This document shows, piece after piece, positions 6,608 to 13,696 of a stretch of DNA of 17,551 bases (positions within the stretch are counted from its first letter, which is position 1; every line of letters starts with the position of its first letter). The stretch comes from Candidatus Nitrosopumilus sp. (GTDB lineage: Archaea > Thermoproteota > Nitrososphaeria > Nitrososphaerales > Nitrosopumilaceae): positions 1-17,551 of the forward strand of contig JABDKK010000108.1 of assembly GCA_013002265.1 (NCBI GenBank), read 5' to 3'. The position numbers and the translations under genes were made by a program. A model generated the notes under the pieces. It was given only the letters and a program-made list of their open reading frames with translations, was not told the origin of the DNA and made no database searches.

Positions 6608-6940
6608 CTAAGGAGAGTTTTTCATATTAGACAATTTTTCTATTACTTGTTCGAGTTCAGCCTTGTTTTCATCAATTACTTTTCTAATAACTGTGATCTC
6701 TTTTTTCAACTGTTCCAGGTGTACATCATCAGTACTGTTGAATTGTCTTTGGAGATCTTCTAGTATTTGCTGATTGTATTGATTTATTTTTTCTAATTCA
6801 TTTTTGTAATTTTCTAAATTTTCATATTGATTTGGAATTTTAGATACTTCTGAGATTTCTTGATTTGTGAGAAAACCTAGAGAAACAATAATACTCCCAA
6901 CAGCCAAAACTATAATGAGTGCAATAATACTTGGTCTCAT
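6608..6940 (-). CDS. Membrane-anchored coiled-coil protein, 110 aa
   Basis: One N-terminal hydrophobic helix (about 5-24, IIALIIVLAVGSIIVSLGFL) is followed by a charged helix-forming region to the end. That region has heptad-like spacing (NLENYKNELEKINQ, then LEQLKKEITVIRKVIDENK) and is predicted to be coiled coil. There is no catalytic motif and no recognised family. The anchor places the coiled coil outside the cell or in the cytoplasm, depending on topology; a short N-terminus before the helix favours a signal-anchor with the coiled coil outside. It lies 44 bp downstream of the COG1361-like gene in the same direction. By position it is an accessory subunit of the ABC cassette, resembling the periplasmic coiled-coil adaptor of MacA-type systems only in general shape. 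Confidence 0.65.
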   Translation of the reverse strand: MRPSIIALIIVLAVGSIIVSLGFLTNQEISEVSKIPNQYENLENYKNELEKINQYNQQILEDLQRQFNSTDDVHLEQLKKEITVIRKVIDENKAELEQVIEKLSNMKNSP

Positions 6941-6984
6941 TTTTAATTAACAATAATTCCTCATTTTGATTTAATGGTTTATGA

Positions 6985-8289
6985 CTAACTAGTCTCAATC
7001 TGGGCTTTTTTACGTCTACGATAAAGGAAGAATCCAACACCAATGGCAAGGATGATTGGGATAATCATCATTGCCATATCTGGACCTTCATCATTATCAC
7101 TAGAAGGTTCTTCAACAAATATTGTTTCATCGTGTTTTAGAAATATTTCATCTCTAACACCATCTTTGTATCTTACAGTAATTGTTATCTCATGTTCTCC
7201 ATATTTTGGTTCTCCATCAAATTTAATTGGAATATTAAATGGAACAGGTGCGTCGACTTCAATTTCATCAATAAATTGAGTGTTAGGCATTATGTTAGAT
7301 TCTCCAAGTGGCTCTAGTGATACAAAACCAAACAATCCATCCTGGTTTCCTTCATTAATTATTTCTCCAACTACCATTTGTTGCTCAGATAATTCAATTA
7401 CTTCAACATTGAAAATAGTAAGATCAATTAATCCCTTAACATAAAAATCAACAATTTTTGAAATTGTATCTTGATCACCATGTGTATTATAATATGAGAT
7501 TGAAAGTGGAATTCTTAATGTATCACCCTTTAGTCCTTCTGGGACATATACAGTTGCGGTAAGATATTTTGAAGATTTTGGATTTATTTGACCAACATCC
7601 CAGTTTGATTCTAAAATTACAACATTTTCTATATTAGTAGTTGATGATGTGGTTGATGCAAGTTCAGTTTGTGTGTTTGTTGCAACAATATCAACACCAG
7701 ACATAGGAGCAGTTCCATCATTTGAGATTTCAATGACTACATCATTTGTTCTAAGTGATGTAAGAAATGGATCTAGAGCTCTGACATTAATTACACTATC
7801 ACCAGTAACTTTAAAATCAAAATTAGCAAATGCTGTACGCACACCAGATTCCCTCAGTCTAGAATAATCTACTTTAACAGTTCCAGGATATTGTTGGATT
7901 TTCACATTATCATCTAGATTGACAAAGAATGTTAGATGGAAGTTATCACCAGCCAATGAGTTTGAATCACTATCAGCAAAAATTATTGAGTTTGGACCAT
8001 CAGAACCAGAAAATCCAAATGGTAATGATAATTGGCCACGTATTCCAGTGATGTCTTGAGTACCAACGTTTGCAAATACTACAGTAAATGGAACATTACT
8101 ATCTCCACCTTCAACTTCAATTTTTTCATTTATTGTTCCAAAGTATGCGTCTAAAAATTTTACATCACCAAAATCTCTTTCAAATGGAGATTGGCCAAAT
8201 CCCCCAGATTTTATTTGAGCATATGAATAATCAAAGACTAGTGGTGCAAGACCAATTACAAATAGGATTAATATTATTTTTAGATTCAT
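6985..8289 (-). CDS. Secreted, C-terminally anchored COG1361-like (S-layer/CARDB-type) protein
   Basis: 434 aa. An N-terminal signal peptide (about 1-25, hydrophobic IILILFVIGLAPLVF then SYAQ) leads into several beta-sandwich-like units. Recurrent phrases typical of CARDB/NEW3-type adhesion domains are visible: FTVVFANVGTQDITG, VVIEISNDGTAPMSG and VVGEIINEGNQDGLFG. Near the end an acidic spacer precedes one membrane helix (about 406-423) and a basic RRRKK cytoplasmic stop. The bulk is therefore outside the cell. Its ATG overlaps the ATPase stop by 4 nt (ATGA), linking it to the FtsX-like permease and ATPase. In archaea such proteins often neighbour MacB-like ABC genes. A role as the extracellular receptor or adaptor of that transporter is inference. 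Confidence 0.8.
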   Translation of the reverse strand: MNLKIILILFVIGLAPLVFDYSYAQIKSGGFGQSPFERDFGDVKFLDAYFGTINEKIEVEGGDSNVPFTVVFANVGTQDITGIRGQLSLPFGFSGSDGPNSIIFADSDSNSLAGDNFHLTFFVNLDDNVKIQQYPGTVKVDYSRLRESGVRTAFANFDFKVTGDSVINVRALDPFLTSLRTNDVVIEISNDGTAPMSGVDIVATNTQTELASTTSSTTNIENVVILESNWDVGQINPKSSKYLTATVYVPEGLKGDTLRIPLSISYYNTHGDQDTISKIVDFYVKGLIDLTIFNVEVIELSEQQMVVGEIINEGNQDGLFGFVSLEPLGESNIMPNTQFIDEIEVDAPVPFNIPIKFDGEPKYGEHEITITVRYKDGVRDEIFLKHDETIFVEEPSSDNDEGPDMAMMIIPIILAIGVGFFLYRRRKKAQIETS

Positions 8290-8990
8290 GCAATAACCCT
8301 CATTTCTGATGGTAAATCACCTTCAAAAGATCTACCATCCTTTATTGTAATTACTTTATCAACTTCACCAAAATGCTCTTTGTCATGTGTTACTACGATG
8401 AACGTGTGATTGTATTTTTTTGCCATTGATTTCATTAGTTCGACAATCTTTTGTGATGTTACTGAATCAAGATTACCTGTTGGTTCATCAGCTAAAACAA
8501 TTGATGGTTTATTGATTAATCCTCTTGCAATTGCCACTCTTTGTGCTTGGCCACCAGAAATCTTGTTTGCACGTTTGTTGATTTGCTCTTCCAATCCGAC
8601 TGATTTTAGAAGTTCAATTGCATCTTTTTCTGAGGTATTATTTGTTCCAGCAATTTGTCTAGGTAATAACACGTTTTCTAATACTGTTAAATCAGATAAT
8701 AAATTTGAAAATTGGAAAATAAATCCTAATTTCCTATTTCTAAATGAGGAAATTTTATTATCATCAAGTGTAGTGGTATCAGTTCCATCAATTAGGATCT
8801 TTCCATTAGTTGGATGATCTAGTAATCCAATCAAATTAAGTAATGTTGATTTTCCTGAACCCGAACTGCCAACAATTAAAACAAATTCCCCTTTTTCTAT
8901 TGAAAATGTTACATTATCTACAGCCTTAACTTTGGTGTCACCTTCTCCATAAATTTTACTTAGATTACTTACTTCAAGTACTTTAGACAG
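8286..8990 (-). CDS. ABC transporter ATPase, LolD/MacB-type, with CTG start
   Basis: 234 aa when read from CTG 8990. All nucleotide-binding motifs are present: Walker A GSSGSGKST at 41-49, Q-loop in FIFQFSNLL, signature ISGGQAQR, Walker B IVLADEPTGNLDS with catalytic Glu, and H-loop VVTHD. It powers the FtsX-like permease just upstream in the operon. The first TTG (8834) lies after Walker A and would give a dead protein. Between the in-frame TGA (8996-8994) and Walker A there is no ATG, GTG or TTG. CTG 8990 overlaps the end of the permease gene, lies 9 nt after GGAGG, and yields a typical N-terminus (SKVLEVSNLSKIYGEG). It overlaps the COG1361-like gene by 4 nt at its 3' end. Confidence 0.9.
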   Translation of the reverse strand: MSKVLEVSNLSKIYGEGDTKVKAVDNVTFSIEKGEFVLIVGSSGSGKSTLLNLIGLLDHPTNGKILIDGTDTTTLDDNKISSFRNRKLGFIFQFSNLLSDLTVLENVLLPRQIAGTNNTSEKDAIELLKSVGLEEQINKRANKISGGQAQRVAIARGLINKPSIVLADEPTGNLDSVTSQKIVELMKSMAKKYNHTFIVVTHDKEHFGEVDKVITIKDGRSFEGDLPSEMRVIA

Positions 8991-10170
8991 TTCTCATCGC
9001 CTCCACTGGTAACAGTTTTGTCGCCCTATACGAAGGGTATAGTGATGCTATTATTGCCAAGGTAAAAGATGTTAGTGCAGTTTGAATAATTTTTTCCCAG
9101 TTATAACTAACCTCAAGGGGTAAGCTGTTATTGAATGACATTTTAGTCTCTTTTGCATAAAATGTGTATCCTAAACCAGCTGCAGTTCCCACACCTGCTC
9201 CAATAGCTCCAATTATCATTCCCTGAAAAATGAAAATTATTAGAATATCTTTTCTTTTAGCACCAATTGCTCTCATTACGCCAATCTCTCTTGTTTTTCC
9301 ATTAACTAGCATCATTTGAATTGTAACTATTGCAAATGCTGATGACATCATTCCAAAATAACCTATCATATTGATCATTGCAATACCAGATCTGAATCCT
9401 GCAAGTTGTTGCTCAGCTGATTCCTCTATTGTTTCTGCAAGAAAATCATCATTAGGAAATGAACGTAAGAAGAACTCTTTTACTTCAAATGCTTTAGAGT
9501 CATCATTTAGCTTTACCATAAATGATCCAGATTCACCAGGTCTATTCATCATATCACGTAACGTATCAATATGTACAACTGCACTATAGTCAAAACCTTG
9601 TCCACCTGGAGAAGATGCAATTCCAGAAACAGTAAATCTTCTAATTTGATCTTGACCAAATCTGTCAACTACTAAAACTTTAACGCTATCTCCAACTTGA
9701 GCTCCACCAAGATCTCTTGCAACATTAGAACCTAATACTATAGAATTTCGAGAGAAGACATATGATCCCTCTTTTACGGTTTGAGCAACAGATGATGCTC
9801 TAATGTCTCTAAATGGATCTACGCCAACAATTGGAACTCTAGTTTCCTCAATTAATTTTCCATTTTTTGTCATATTCATCTCTGCCGTCGATGAAAGCCG
9901 CGGAGTGGCCGCTTCAACATACGGAATTCTTTCAAACCAATTTACAAGTGACAAATCAGATTTATCAATAAAATCAGCTTCATCAGTTACGAGAATATCT
10001 CCGTTCCTATATTCACTGATATCTCTAACAATTGCATCAAACAAACCCTGAAAAATTACAAAATTAACATGAATTACCAAAATTCCAATGGTTACTGCTA
10101 AAACCGCTCCAATCAAACTACCTTTTTTGTTAAATAGCATTCTTTTTGCAAGTCGTAGTCTGTATTCCAT
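8983..10170 (-). CDS. ABC transporter permease, FtsX/MacB-type
   Basis: 395 aa. TM1 is at about 18-41. A large extracellular MacB-PCD-like domain (about 45-255) follows, then three helices at about 262-289, 310-336 and 361-378. Hallmarks are REIGVMRAIGAKRKDIL after TM2 and the C-terminal LYPSYRATKLLPVEAMR, the cytoplasmic coupling regions typical of FtsX/MacB/LolC permeases. Such systems usually move or release envelope substrates by mechanotransmission rather than classical transport. The start is ATG 10170 (MEYRLRLAKRML), because a TATA-like TTATATAA at 10191-10198 is centred about 25 bp upstream. The frame is open further upstream but would need to start ahead of the promoter. It is the first gene of the four-gene operon. 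Confidence 0.88.
   Translation of the reverse strand: MEYRLRLAKRMLFNKKGSLIGAVLAVTIGILVIHVNFVIFQGLFDAIVRDISEYRNGDILVTDEADFIDKSDLSLVNWFERIPYVEAATPRLSSTAEMNMTKNGKLIEETRVPIVGVDPFRDIRASSVAQTVKEGSYVFSRNSIVLGSNVARDLGGAQVGDSVKVLVVDRFGQDQIRRFTVSGIASSPGGQGFDYSAVVHIDTLRDMMNRPGESGSFMVKLNDDSKAFEVKEFFLRSFPNDDFLAETIEESAEQQLAGFRSGIAMINMIGYFGMMSSAFAIVTIQMMLVNGKTREIGVMRAIGAKRKDILIIFIFQGMIIGAIGAGVGTAAGLGYTFYAKETKMSFNNSLPLEVSYNWEKIIQTALTSFTLAIIASLYPSYRATKLLPVEAMRTV
9000..9004 (-). promoter_or_regulatory. Shine-Dalgarno site deciding the CTG start of the ABC ATPase
   Basis: Reading leftward, GGAGG at 9004-9000 lies inside the last codons of the permease gene and is followed by 9 nt and then CTG at 8990. It is one of the few strong Shine-Dalgarno matches in the window and supports internal initiation at the non-standard codon, probably coupled to termination at the permease TAA (8985-8983). 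Confidence 0.65.
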
Positions 10171-10190
10171 AATGAATTTAAAATAGTCTA

Positions 10191-10198
10191 TTATATAA
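10191..10198 (-). promoter_or_regulatory. TATA box of the FtsX-like operon
   Basis: TTATATAA (self-complementary) at 10191-10198 is centred about 25 bp before the ATG at 10170. This predicts a leaderless mRNA for the permease-ATPase-COG1361-coiled-coil operon. Confidence 0.55.
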
Positions 10199-10232
10199 CA
10201 TATTTTATTCCTAGTGCTAATAGAATAGACAA

Positions 10233-10240
10233 TTTTATAA
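10233..10240 (+). promoter_or_regulatory. TATA-like box of the Lrp-type regulator
   Basis: TTTTATAA at 10233-10240 predicts a transcript start near 10262-10265. That is about 23 nt before the regulator's ATG at 10287 and coincides with an ATG at 10264 that opens a four-codon frame (M-E-R-H-stop). Confidence 0.45.
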
Positions 10241-10263
10241 GAAATTAGTTGTGTGTGTATTCT

Positions 10264-10278
10264 ATGGAGAGGCATTAA
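10264..10278 (+). other. Possible four-codon upstream ORF (leader peptide) before the regulator
   Basis: ATG GAG AGG CAT TAA lies at 10264-10278, at the position where transcription is predicted to begin from the TATA-like box at 10233-10240. The stop is 8 nt before the regulator ATG at 10287. It could be a leaderless minimal ORF that controls reinitiation at the regulator, or chance. Only the positions and frame are seen; any function is speculation. Confidence 0.2.
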
Positions 10279-10286
10279 ATCACATA

Positions 10287-11189
10287 ATGGACAATTTAGA
10301 TATGAAGATCCTCAGTCGTCTATTAAACAATTGTAGAGAATCTGACAGACAAATAGGTATAGAGTTAGGAATTTCAGGAGGTGCAGTTCGCGCTAGGGTC
10401 AAAAAAATGGAAGAAAAGAAAGCAATTGAGAAATTTTTTGTTAAAGTTGAACCACCAATTTTAGGATATGGAGTTTTGTATATTGTAGTATCTGGTGAGA
10501 ATATCAATGAAATTCTAGAGCAAATAACTCTAGTTGGTGAACCAAACTTTGTAGTACCATGTGTTGGAGGAATTACTGTTTGTAGTATTGTTGTACAAGA
10601 AAATATTCAGCAGAAAATAGAACTTGCAAAAAAATTAATGAAAGATGTCAGAGTTTTATCCATATTTGAAGCTGAAAACCCCGGATACGACACAAACCTT
10701 ACAAAAACAGATTTAGAAATTCTTGAAGAGTTAATTAAAGATCCAAGACAAAAAATTGAAAAAATTGCAAAGAATACTAATTTTTCAACTAAAACCATTA
10801 CTCGTTGTATTGAGAAATTACAGCAAAATGATGGAATTCAATTCACGCTAATTCATAATCCTAAAAAAATTGAAAATTTTATTCCTCATGCAATACTGAC
10901 TTGGGTAAATGGAGATCTAAAAGCTACACTTGAAAATATGAATAAAGAGTTTTCAGAATTTTATTTACAAATACCTTTTATCGCTAAAAATCAAATTGTC
11001 TTGTTTATGTATAGTGATAACATTTTCAAAATGGATGAATTAACACAAAGGGTTAGAATATTAAAAAATGTGAAATCAGCTGACTTATTCATACCAAAAA
11101 AAATTTCTTTTTATGTTAGTTGGATAGAAAAAGCAATTAATAATTTTAAAAAATATCCAAAATTACATCTCACATATCAAACAAATTAA
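10287..11189 (+). CDS. Lrp/AsnC-type transcription regulator with two HTH domains
   Basis: 300 aa from ATG 10287. The first winged HTH (about 3-50) begins NLDMKILSRLLNNCRESDRQIG with recognition helix SGGAVRARVKKM, typical of Lrp/AsnC. A ligand-domain-like beta/alpha stretch follows (about 60-130). A second HTH (about 138-185) has TDLEILEELIKDPRQ and STKTITRCIEKL. The last part (about 195-300) is a second alpha/beta sensor-like region. It is a cytoplasmic DNA-binding protein. It is divergent from the FtsX-like operon across 116 bp and may regulate it. The GTG at 10251 is rejected as start because it would lie ahead of the predicted transcript start. Confidence 0.85.
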   Translation: MDNLDMKILSRLLNNCRESDRQIGIELGISGGAVRARVKKMEEKKAIEKFFVKVEPPILGYGVLYIVVSGENINEILEQITLVGEPNFVVPCVGGITVCSIVVQENIQQKIELAKKLMKDVRVLSIFEAENPGYDTNLTKTDLEILEELIKDPRQKIEKIAKNTNFSTKTITRCIEKLQQNDGIQFTLIHNPKKIENFIPHAILTWVNGDLKATLENMNKEFSEFYLQIPFIAKNQIVLFMYSDNIFKMDELTQRVRILKNVKSADLFIPKKISFYVSWIEKAINNFKKYPKLHLTYQTN

Positions 11190-11214
11190 ATAATAACAAT
11201 TAGTTAGATTTTCT

Positions 11215-11730
11215 ATGAAGGAAAAGAAAATCTACGAAGGAAAAATATTAGGATTAAGTGTTTATGAAGGAAAAATAGAAGGAAGAAAAGTAAAACGTGA
11301 AATGATAGAGCATAGAGGAGCTGCTGCAATGCTTGCCTTTGATGAAGACAACAAAGTTATTCTGGTAAAACAACATAGATTTCCTCATGGGTTTGTACTG
11401 GAGATTCCTGCCGGAACATTAGAAAAAAAGGAAGATCCAAAAAAATGTGCATTTAGGGAACTAGAAGAAGAAACAGGATACAAGGCAAAAAAGATGACTC
11501 CGTTAATCACGTATTACCCTTCAATTGGCTACAATACAGAGGTAATTCACTGTTTTTTGGCCTCAGGATTAAAAAAGATTTCAGATTTGAAACTTGACGA
11601 TGATGAAATTTTATCAGTAGTAAAAATGGATTTGAAAAAAATAATTAGCATGATTAAAACTGGAAAAATTCAGGATTCAAAAACTATTTGTGCAGTTATG
11701 ACATATGCTTCAAAAAAGAAGTTAAACTGA
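11215..11730 (+). CDS. Nudix hydrolase, ADP-ribose pyrophosphatase-like
   Basis: 171 aa. The Nudix box is complete: G67 x5 E73 x7 R81-E82-L83 x E85-E86 x G88-Y89, which is the GX5EX7REUXEEXGU pattern that binds Mg2+ and cleaves nucleoside-diphosphate-X bonds. The preceding strand VKQHRFPHGFVLEIPAGTLE resembles ADP-ribose pyrophosphatases (the E-x-P-A-G feature before the box). Substrate ADP-ribose or another NDP-sugar is family inference. It is 25 bp downstream of the Lrp-type gene. An AT-rich TATA-like stretch at 11184-11195 is about 25 bp before the ATG, so it may have its own leaderless promoter. Its stop abuts the stop of the convergent AbrB-PhoU gene. Confidence 0.9.
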   Translation: MKEKKIYEGKILGLSVYEGKIEGRKVKREMIEHRGAAAMLAFDEDNKVILVKQHRFPHGFVLEIPAGTLEKKEDPKKCAFRELEEETGYKAKKMTPLITYYPSIGYNTEVIHCFLASGLKKISDLKLDDDEILSVVKMDLKKIISMIKTGKIQDSKTICAVMTYASKKKLN

Positions 11731-12711
11731 TTATTCATTGTAGATTGGTTTTACAAGATCTGCAACATCAGCCCACGATTGAGCTATTCTTTCAAACATG
11801 TAGACAAGATCAAGAAAGTCAATTGGTATATCTTTTTTATTTCCTAATGTAACACGAAGTAAACTAAGTTTTTCTTCATATTTCTTATGTAACGAAATTG
11901 CTTCTATTGCTAAAAGTCTATCAGGTTTTGTAAATGCATCAATAGATTTTTCTGCTAACTTGCTAAAGTCTTTTACAACATCAAAAATTTTTTTAGAGTG
12001 ATCTTTTGATAATGGTGAATTATAAATAGAGTTAGAAAGCTCAACAATAGAATCACCAGCATTTTCAAGGAGGTTAGCTGCAACTCTATAATCTAAAACA
12101 TCAATATTTTCTAGATTGAATGCATTAGCAAGTCTTCTATCAACAAGTGTACTTCGAATTAAACGAACAAGTAAAAAGTACTGTCTGTTAACTTCAACAT
12201 CACGTTTTGCTAATGTTTGTAAATTTGATTTATCATCCGAGATTAATCCGTTTGAAGCATCATCATACATTCCAAGTGCAATTGAACTCATTCGTTTGAG
12301 AATTTTTTCAGGATTAAGTGTTGTAGCATCTAAAAGAAACTGCATGTTTATTTTAGATGCATCTTCTTCGATAATCTCCATTCCAACTAATCGTCTCATA
12401 GAATTACGAATTTTTTCTCTGTCTTCTCCTGGAATTATAGATTTTGAATTAATTTGAATAATATCATAACCTAAAAGATAAGCTCCTGTGATATCAGCAA
12501 CAATATTTTCTTCCTTTGGTAACGGATAAGATATTACAAGTTCTGTTGTTGGACGAATTTCCTTATTTGCTGAAATTGAAATGCTGTCCTCCCAAGTTTC
12601 TAATTCAACTTGACTTCGTTTATCCAAATTATTAGCATCAACCCACTCTTTTGGAAGGGATACAAGGATACTACTGCCAATTCTCTGTAGGCGTCTAACA
12701 AATTTAGTCAA
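11731..12711 (-). CDS. AbrB-PhoU fusion, phosphate-uptake-type regulator
   Basis: 326 aa from TTG 12711. The N-terminal 50 or so residues (FVRRLQRIGSSILVSLPKEWV, then LDKRSQVELETWEDSISI) form a SpoVT/AbrB-type swapped-hairpin DNA-binding domain. From about 100 to the end the protein is helical with two PhoU-like repeats, including ANLLENAGDSIVELSNSI and FERIAQSWADVADLVKPI, where acidic residues usually bind metal. In archaea this architecture is annotated as a PhoU-family regulator. A role in phosphate sensing is inferred from the family. No pst transport genes are in the window. A TATA-like element at 12729-12736 is about 21 bp before the TTG, suggesting a leaderless mRNA. It is divergent from pantoate kinase. 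Confidence 0.85.
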   Translation of the reverse strand: MTKFVRRLQRIGSSILVSLPKEWVDANNLDKRSQVELETWEDSISISANKEIRPTTELVISYPLPKEENIVADITGAYLLGYDIIQINSKSIIPGEDREKIRNSMRRLVGMEIIEEDASKINMQFLLDATTLNPEKILKRMSSIALGMYDDASNGLISDDKSNLQTLAKRDVEVNRQYFLLVRLIRSTLVDRRLANAFNLENIDVLDYRVAANLLENAGDSIVELSNSIYNSPLSKDHSKKIFDVVKDFSKLAEKSIDAFTKPDRLLAIEAISLHKKYEEKLSLLRVTLGNKKDIPIDFLDLVYMFERIAQSWADVADLVKPIYNE

Positions 12712-12728
12712 TTTATACTAATTTAATT

Positions 12729-12751
12729 AATATAAGCCATATTCTTATATT
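12729..12751. promoter_or_regulatory. Mirror-image TATA boxes of a divergent promoter
   Basis: AATATAAG (12729-12736) and CTTATATT (12744-12751) are an exact 8-bp inverted repeat with a 7-nt spacer. Read outward, each arm gives CTTATATT. The left arm is about 21 bp from the AbrB-PhoU TTG (12711) and the right arm about 29 bp from the pantoate kinase ATG (12777). The repeat may be two TATA boxes back to back, a dimer operator, or both. Confidence 0.5.
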
Positions 12752-12776
12752 TTGTGTAAAATTTAAACTTAGATCA

Positions 12777-13688
12777 ATGGAGGCAACAGCATTTTGTCCG
12801 GCTCACATTACAGGTTTTTTTAAGGCTCATCTAGAAGAGGGTAAAAACAATTTAGAGAATTTAGGATCAATGGGTGCAGGCTTTTCAATTAAACAAGGAG
12901 TTACAACAAAAGTGAAAGTTCTTCCAAAAAATAATTTAGAATCAAACTTTAGAATTTCAACAAAAGGTTACCAATCAGATAAAACTGATGTTTCAGAATT
13001 TGTATTAAATGAGTTTAGAAAGTTGGGTAATTTTTCAGACAAATTTTTTGAAATTGAACATGAAATATCAATTCCAGTTGGTTACGGTTTAGGTTCAAGC
13101 AGTGCAGTTGCGTTATCATTATCTTTTGCATTAGATAAAGCACTTGGAACAAAATTAGATAAAACTAAGATTGGACAAATTGCACATAATGCAGAAGTGA
13201 ACTGTAAGACGGGGTTAGGAGATGTTTTGGCGTCTTACCATGGGGGTTTTGAGATAAGAGTAAAACCAGGAGCACCAGGAATTGGCACTGTAGAAAAGAT
13301 CAGTACTGATAAAATTTCAATTGTTATGATATGTTTTTCTCCAATTTCAACAAACAAATTCATCAAAGAAAGACTATCTCAAATTAATGGTCTTGGAGGA
13401 AAGATGGTTAACAGGTTATTAGAATCAAAAGACTATCAAAACTTTCAAGATATGTCATTAGAATTTGCAAGATATGTTGATGTCATGACACCAAAAATGC
13501 AAAAATTAGTAAATGAATTTAATGCAAATAATATTAAGTGTGGAATTGCTCTTTTTGGTGAAACAGTTTTTTCAATGATTCCAAAAGAAGATGAAAATAA
13601 GGTTATGAATATTTTAGAAAAATATACAGATGGAATTATTATAAAATCAGAATTAGATGATATTGGAGCGAGAGTTATTTTAAATTAA
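12777..13688 (+). CDS. Pantoate kinase (archaeal CoA pathway, GHMP family)
   Basis: 303 aa. It phosphorylates pantoate to 4-phosphopantoate with ATP, the archaeal replacement for the bacterial order of synthetase then pantothenate kinase. The GHMP-kinase glycine loop GLGSSSA is at 104-110. The N-terminal AFCPAHITGFF and SMGAGFSI (31-38) are typical of archaeal PoK. The C-terminal motif KCGIALFGETVFSM corresponds to GHMP motif 3. Pantoate rather than another GHMP substrate is supported by phosphopantothenate synthetase 8 bp downstream and panB after it. It is the first gene of the CoA operon, with a TATA-like box at 12744-12751 and a short or absent leader. Confidence 0.9.
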   Translation: MEATAFCPAHITGFFKAHLEEGKNNLENLGSMGAGFSIKQGVTTKVKVLPKNNLESNFRISTKGYQSDKTDVSEFVLNEFRKLGNFSDKFFEIEHEISIPVGYGLGSSSAVALSLSFALDKALGTKLDKTKIGQIAHNAEVNCKTGLGDVLASYHGGFEIRVKPGAPGIGTVEKISTDKISIVMICFSPISTNKFIKERLSQINGLGGKMVNRLLESKDYQNFQDMSLEFARYVDVMTPKMQKLVNEFNANNIKCGIALFGETVFSMIPKEDENKVMNILEKYTDGIIIKSELDDIGARVILN

Positions 13689-13696
13689 TTGATAAC

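Noticed and set aside
8088..8309. + strand frame antisense to the COG1361-like gene
   Set aside because: The repetitive Leu/His/Gln composition is a frame shadow of a beta-domain gene; the opposite strand encodes a full signal-peptide protein.
8286..8834. TTG 8834 as start of the ABC ATPase
   Set aside because: It lies after Walker A, which is encoded intact just upstream in the same frame.
10171..10275. Upstream extension of the FtsX-like permease
   Set aside because: It would start ahead of the TATA-like box at 10191-10198, and its sequence does not resemble the family; MEYRLRLAKRML is the usual N-terminus.
10251..10286. GTG 10251 as start of the Lrp-type regulator
   Set aside because: It lies between the TATA-like box and the predicted transcript start, and the added residues are not HTH-like.
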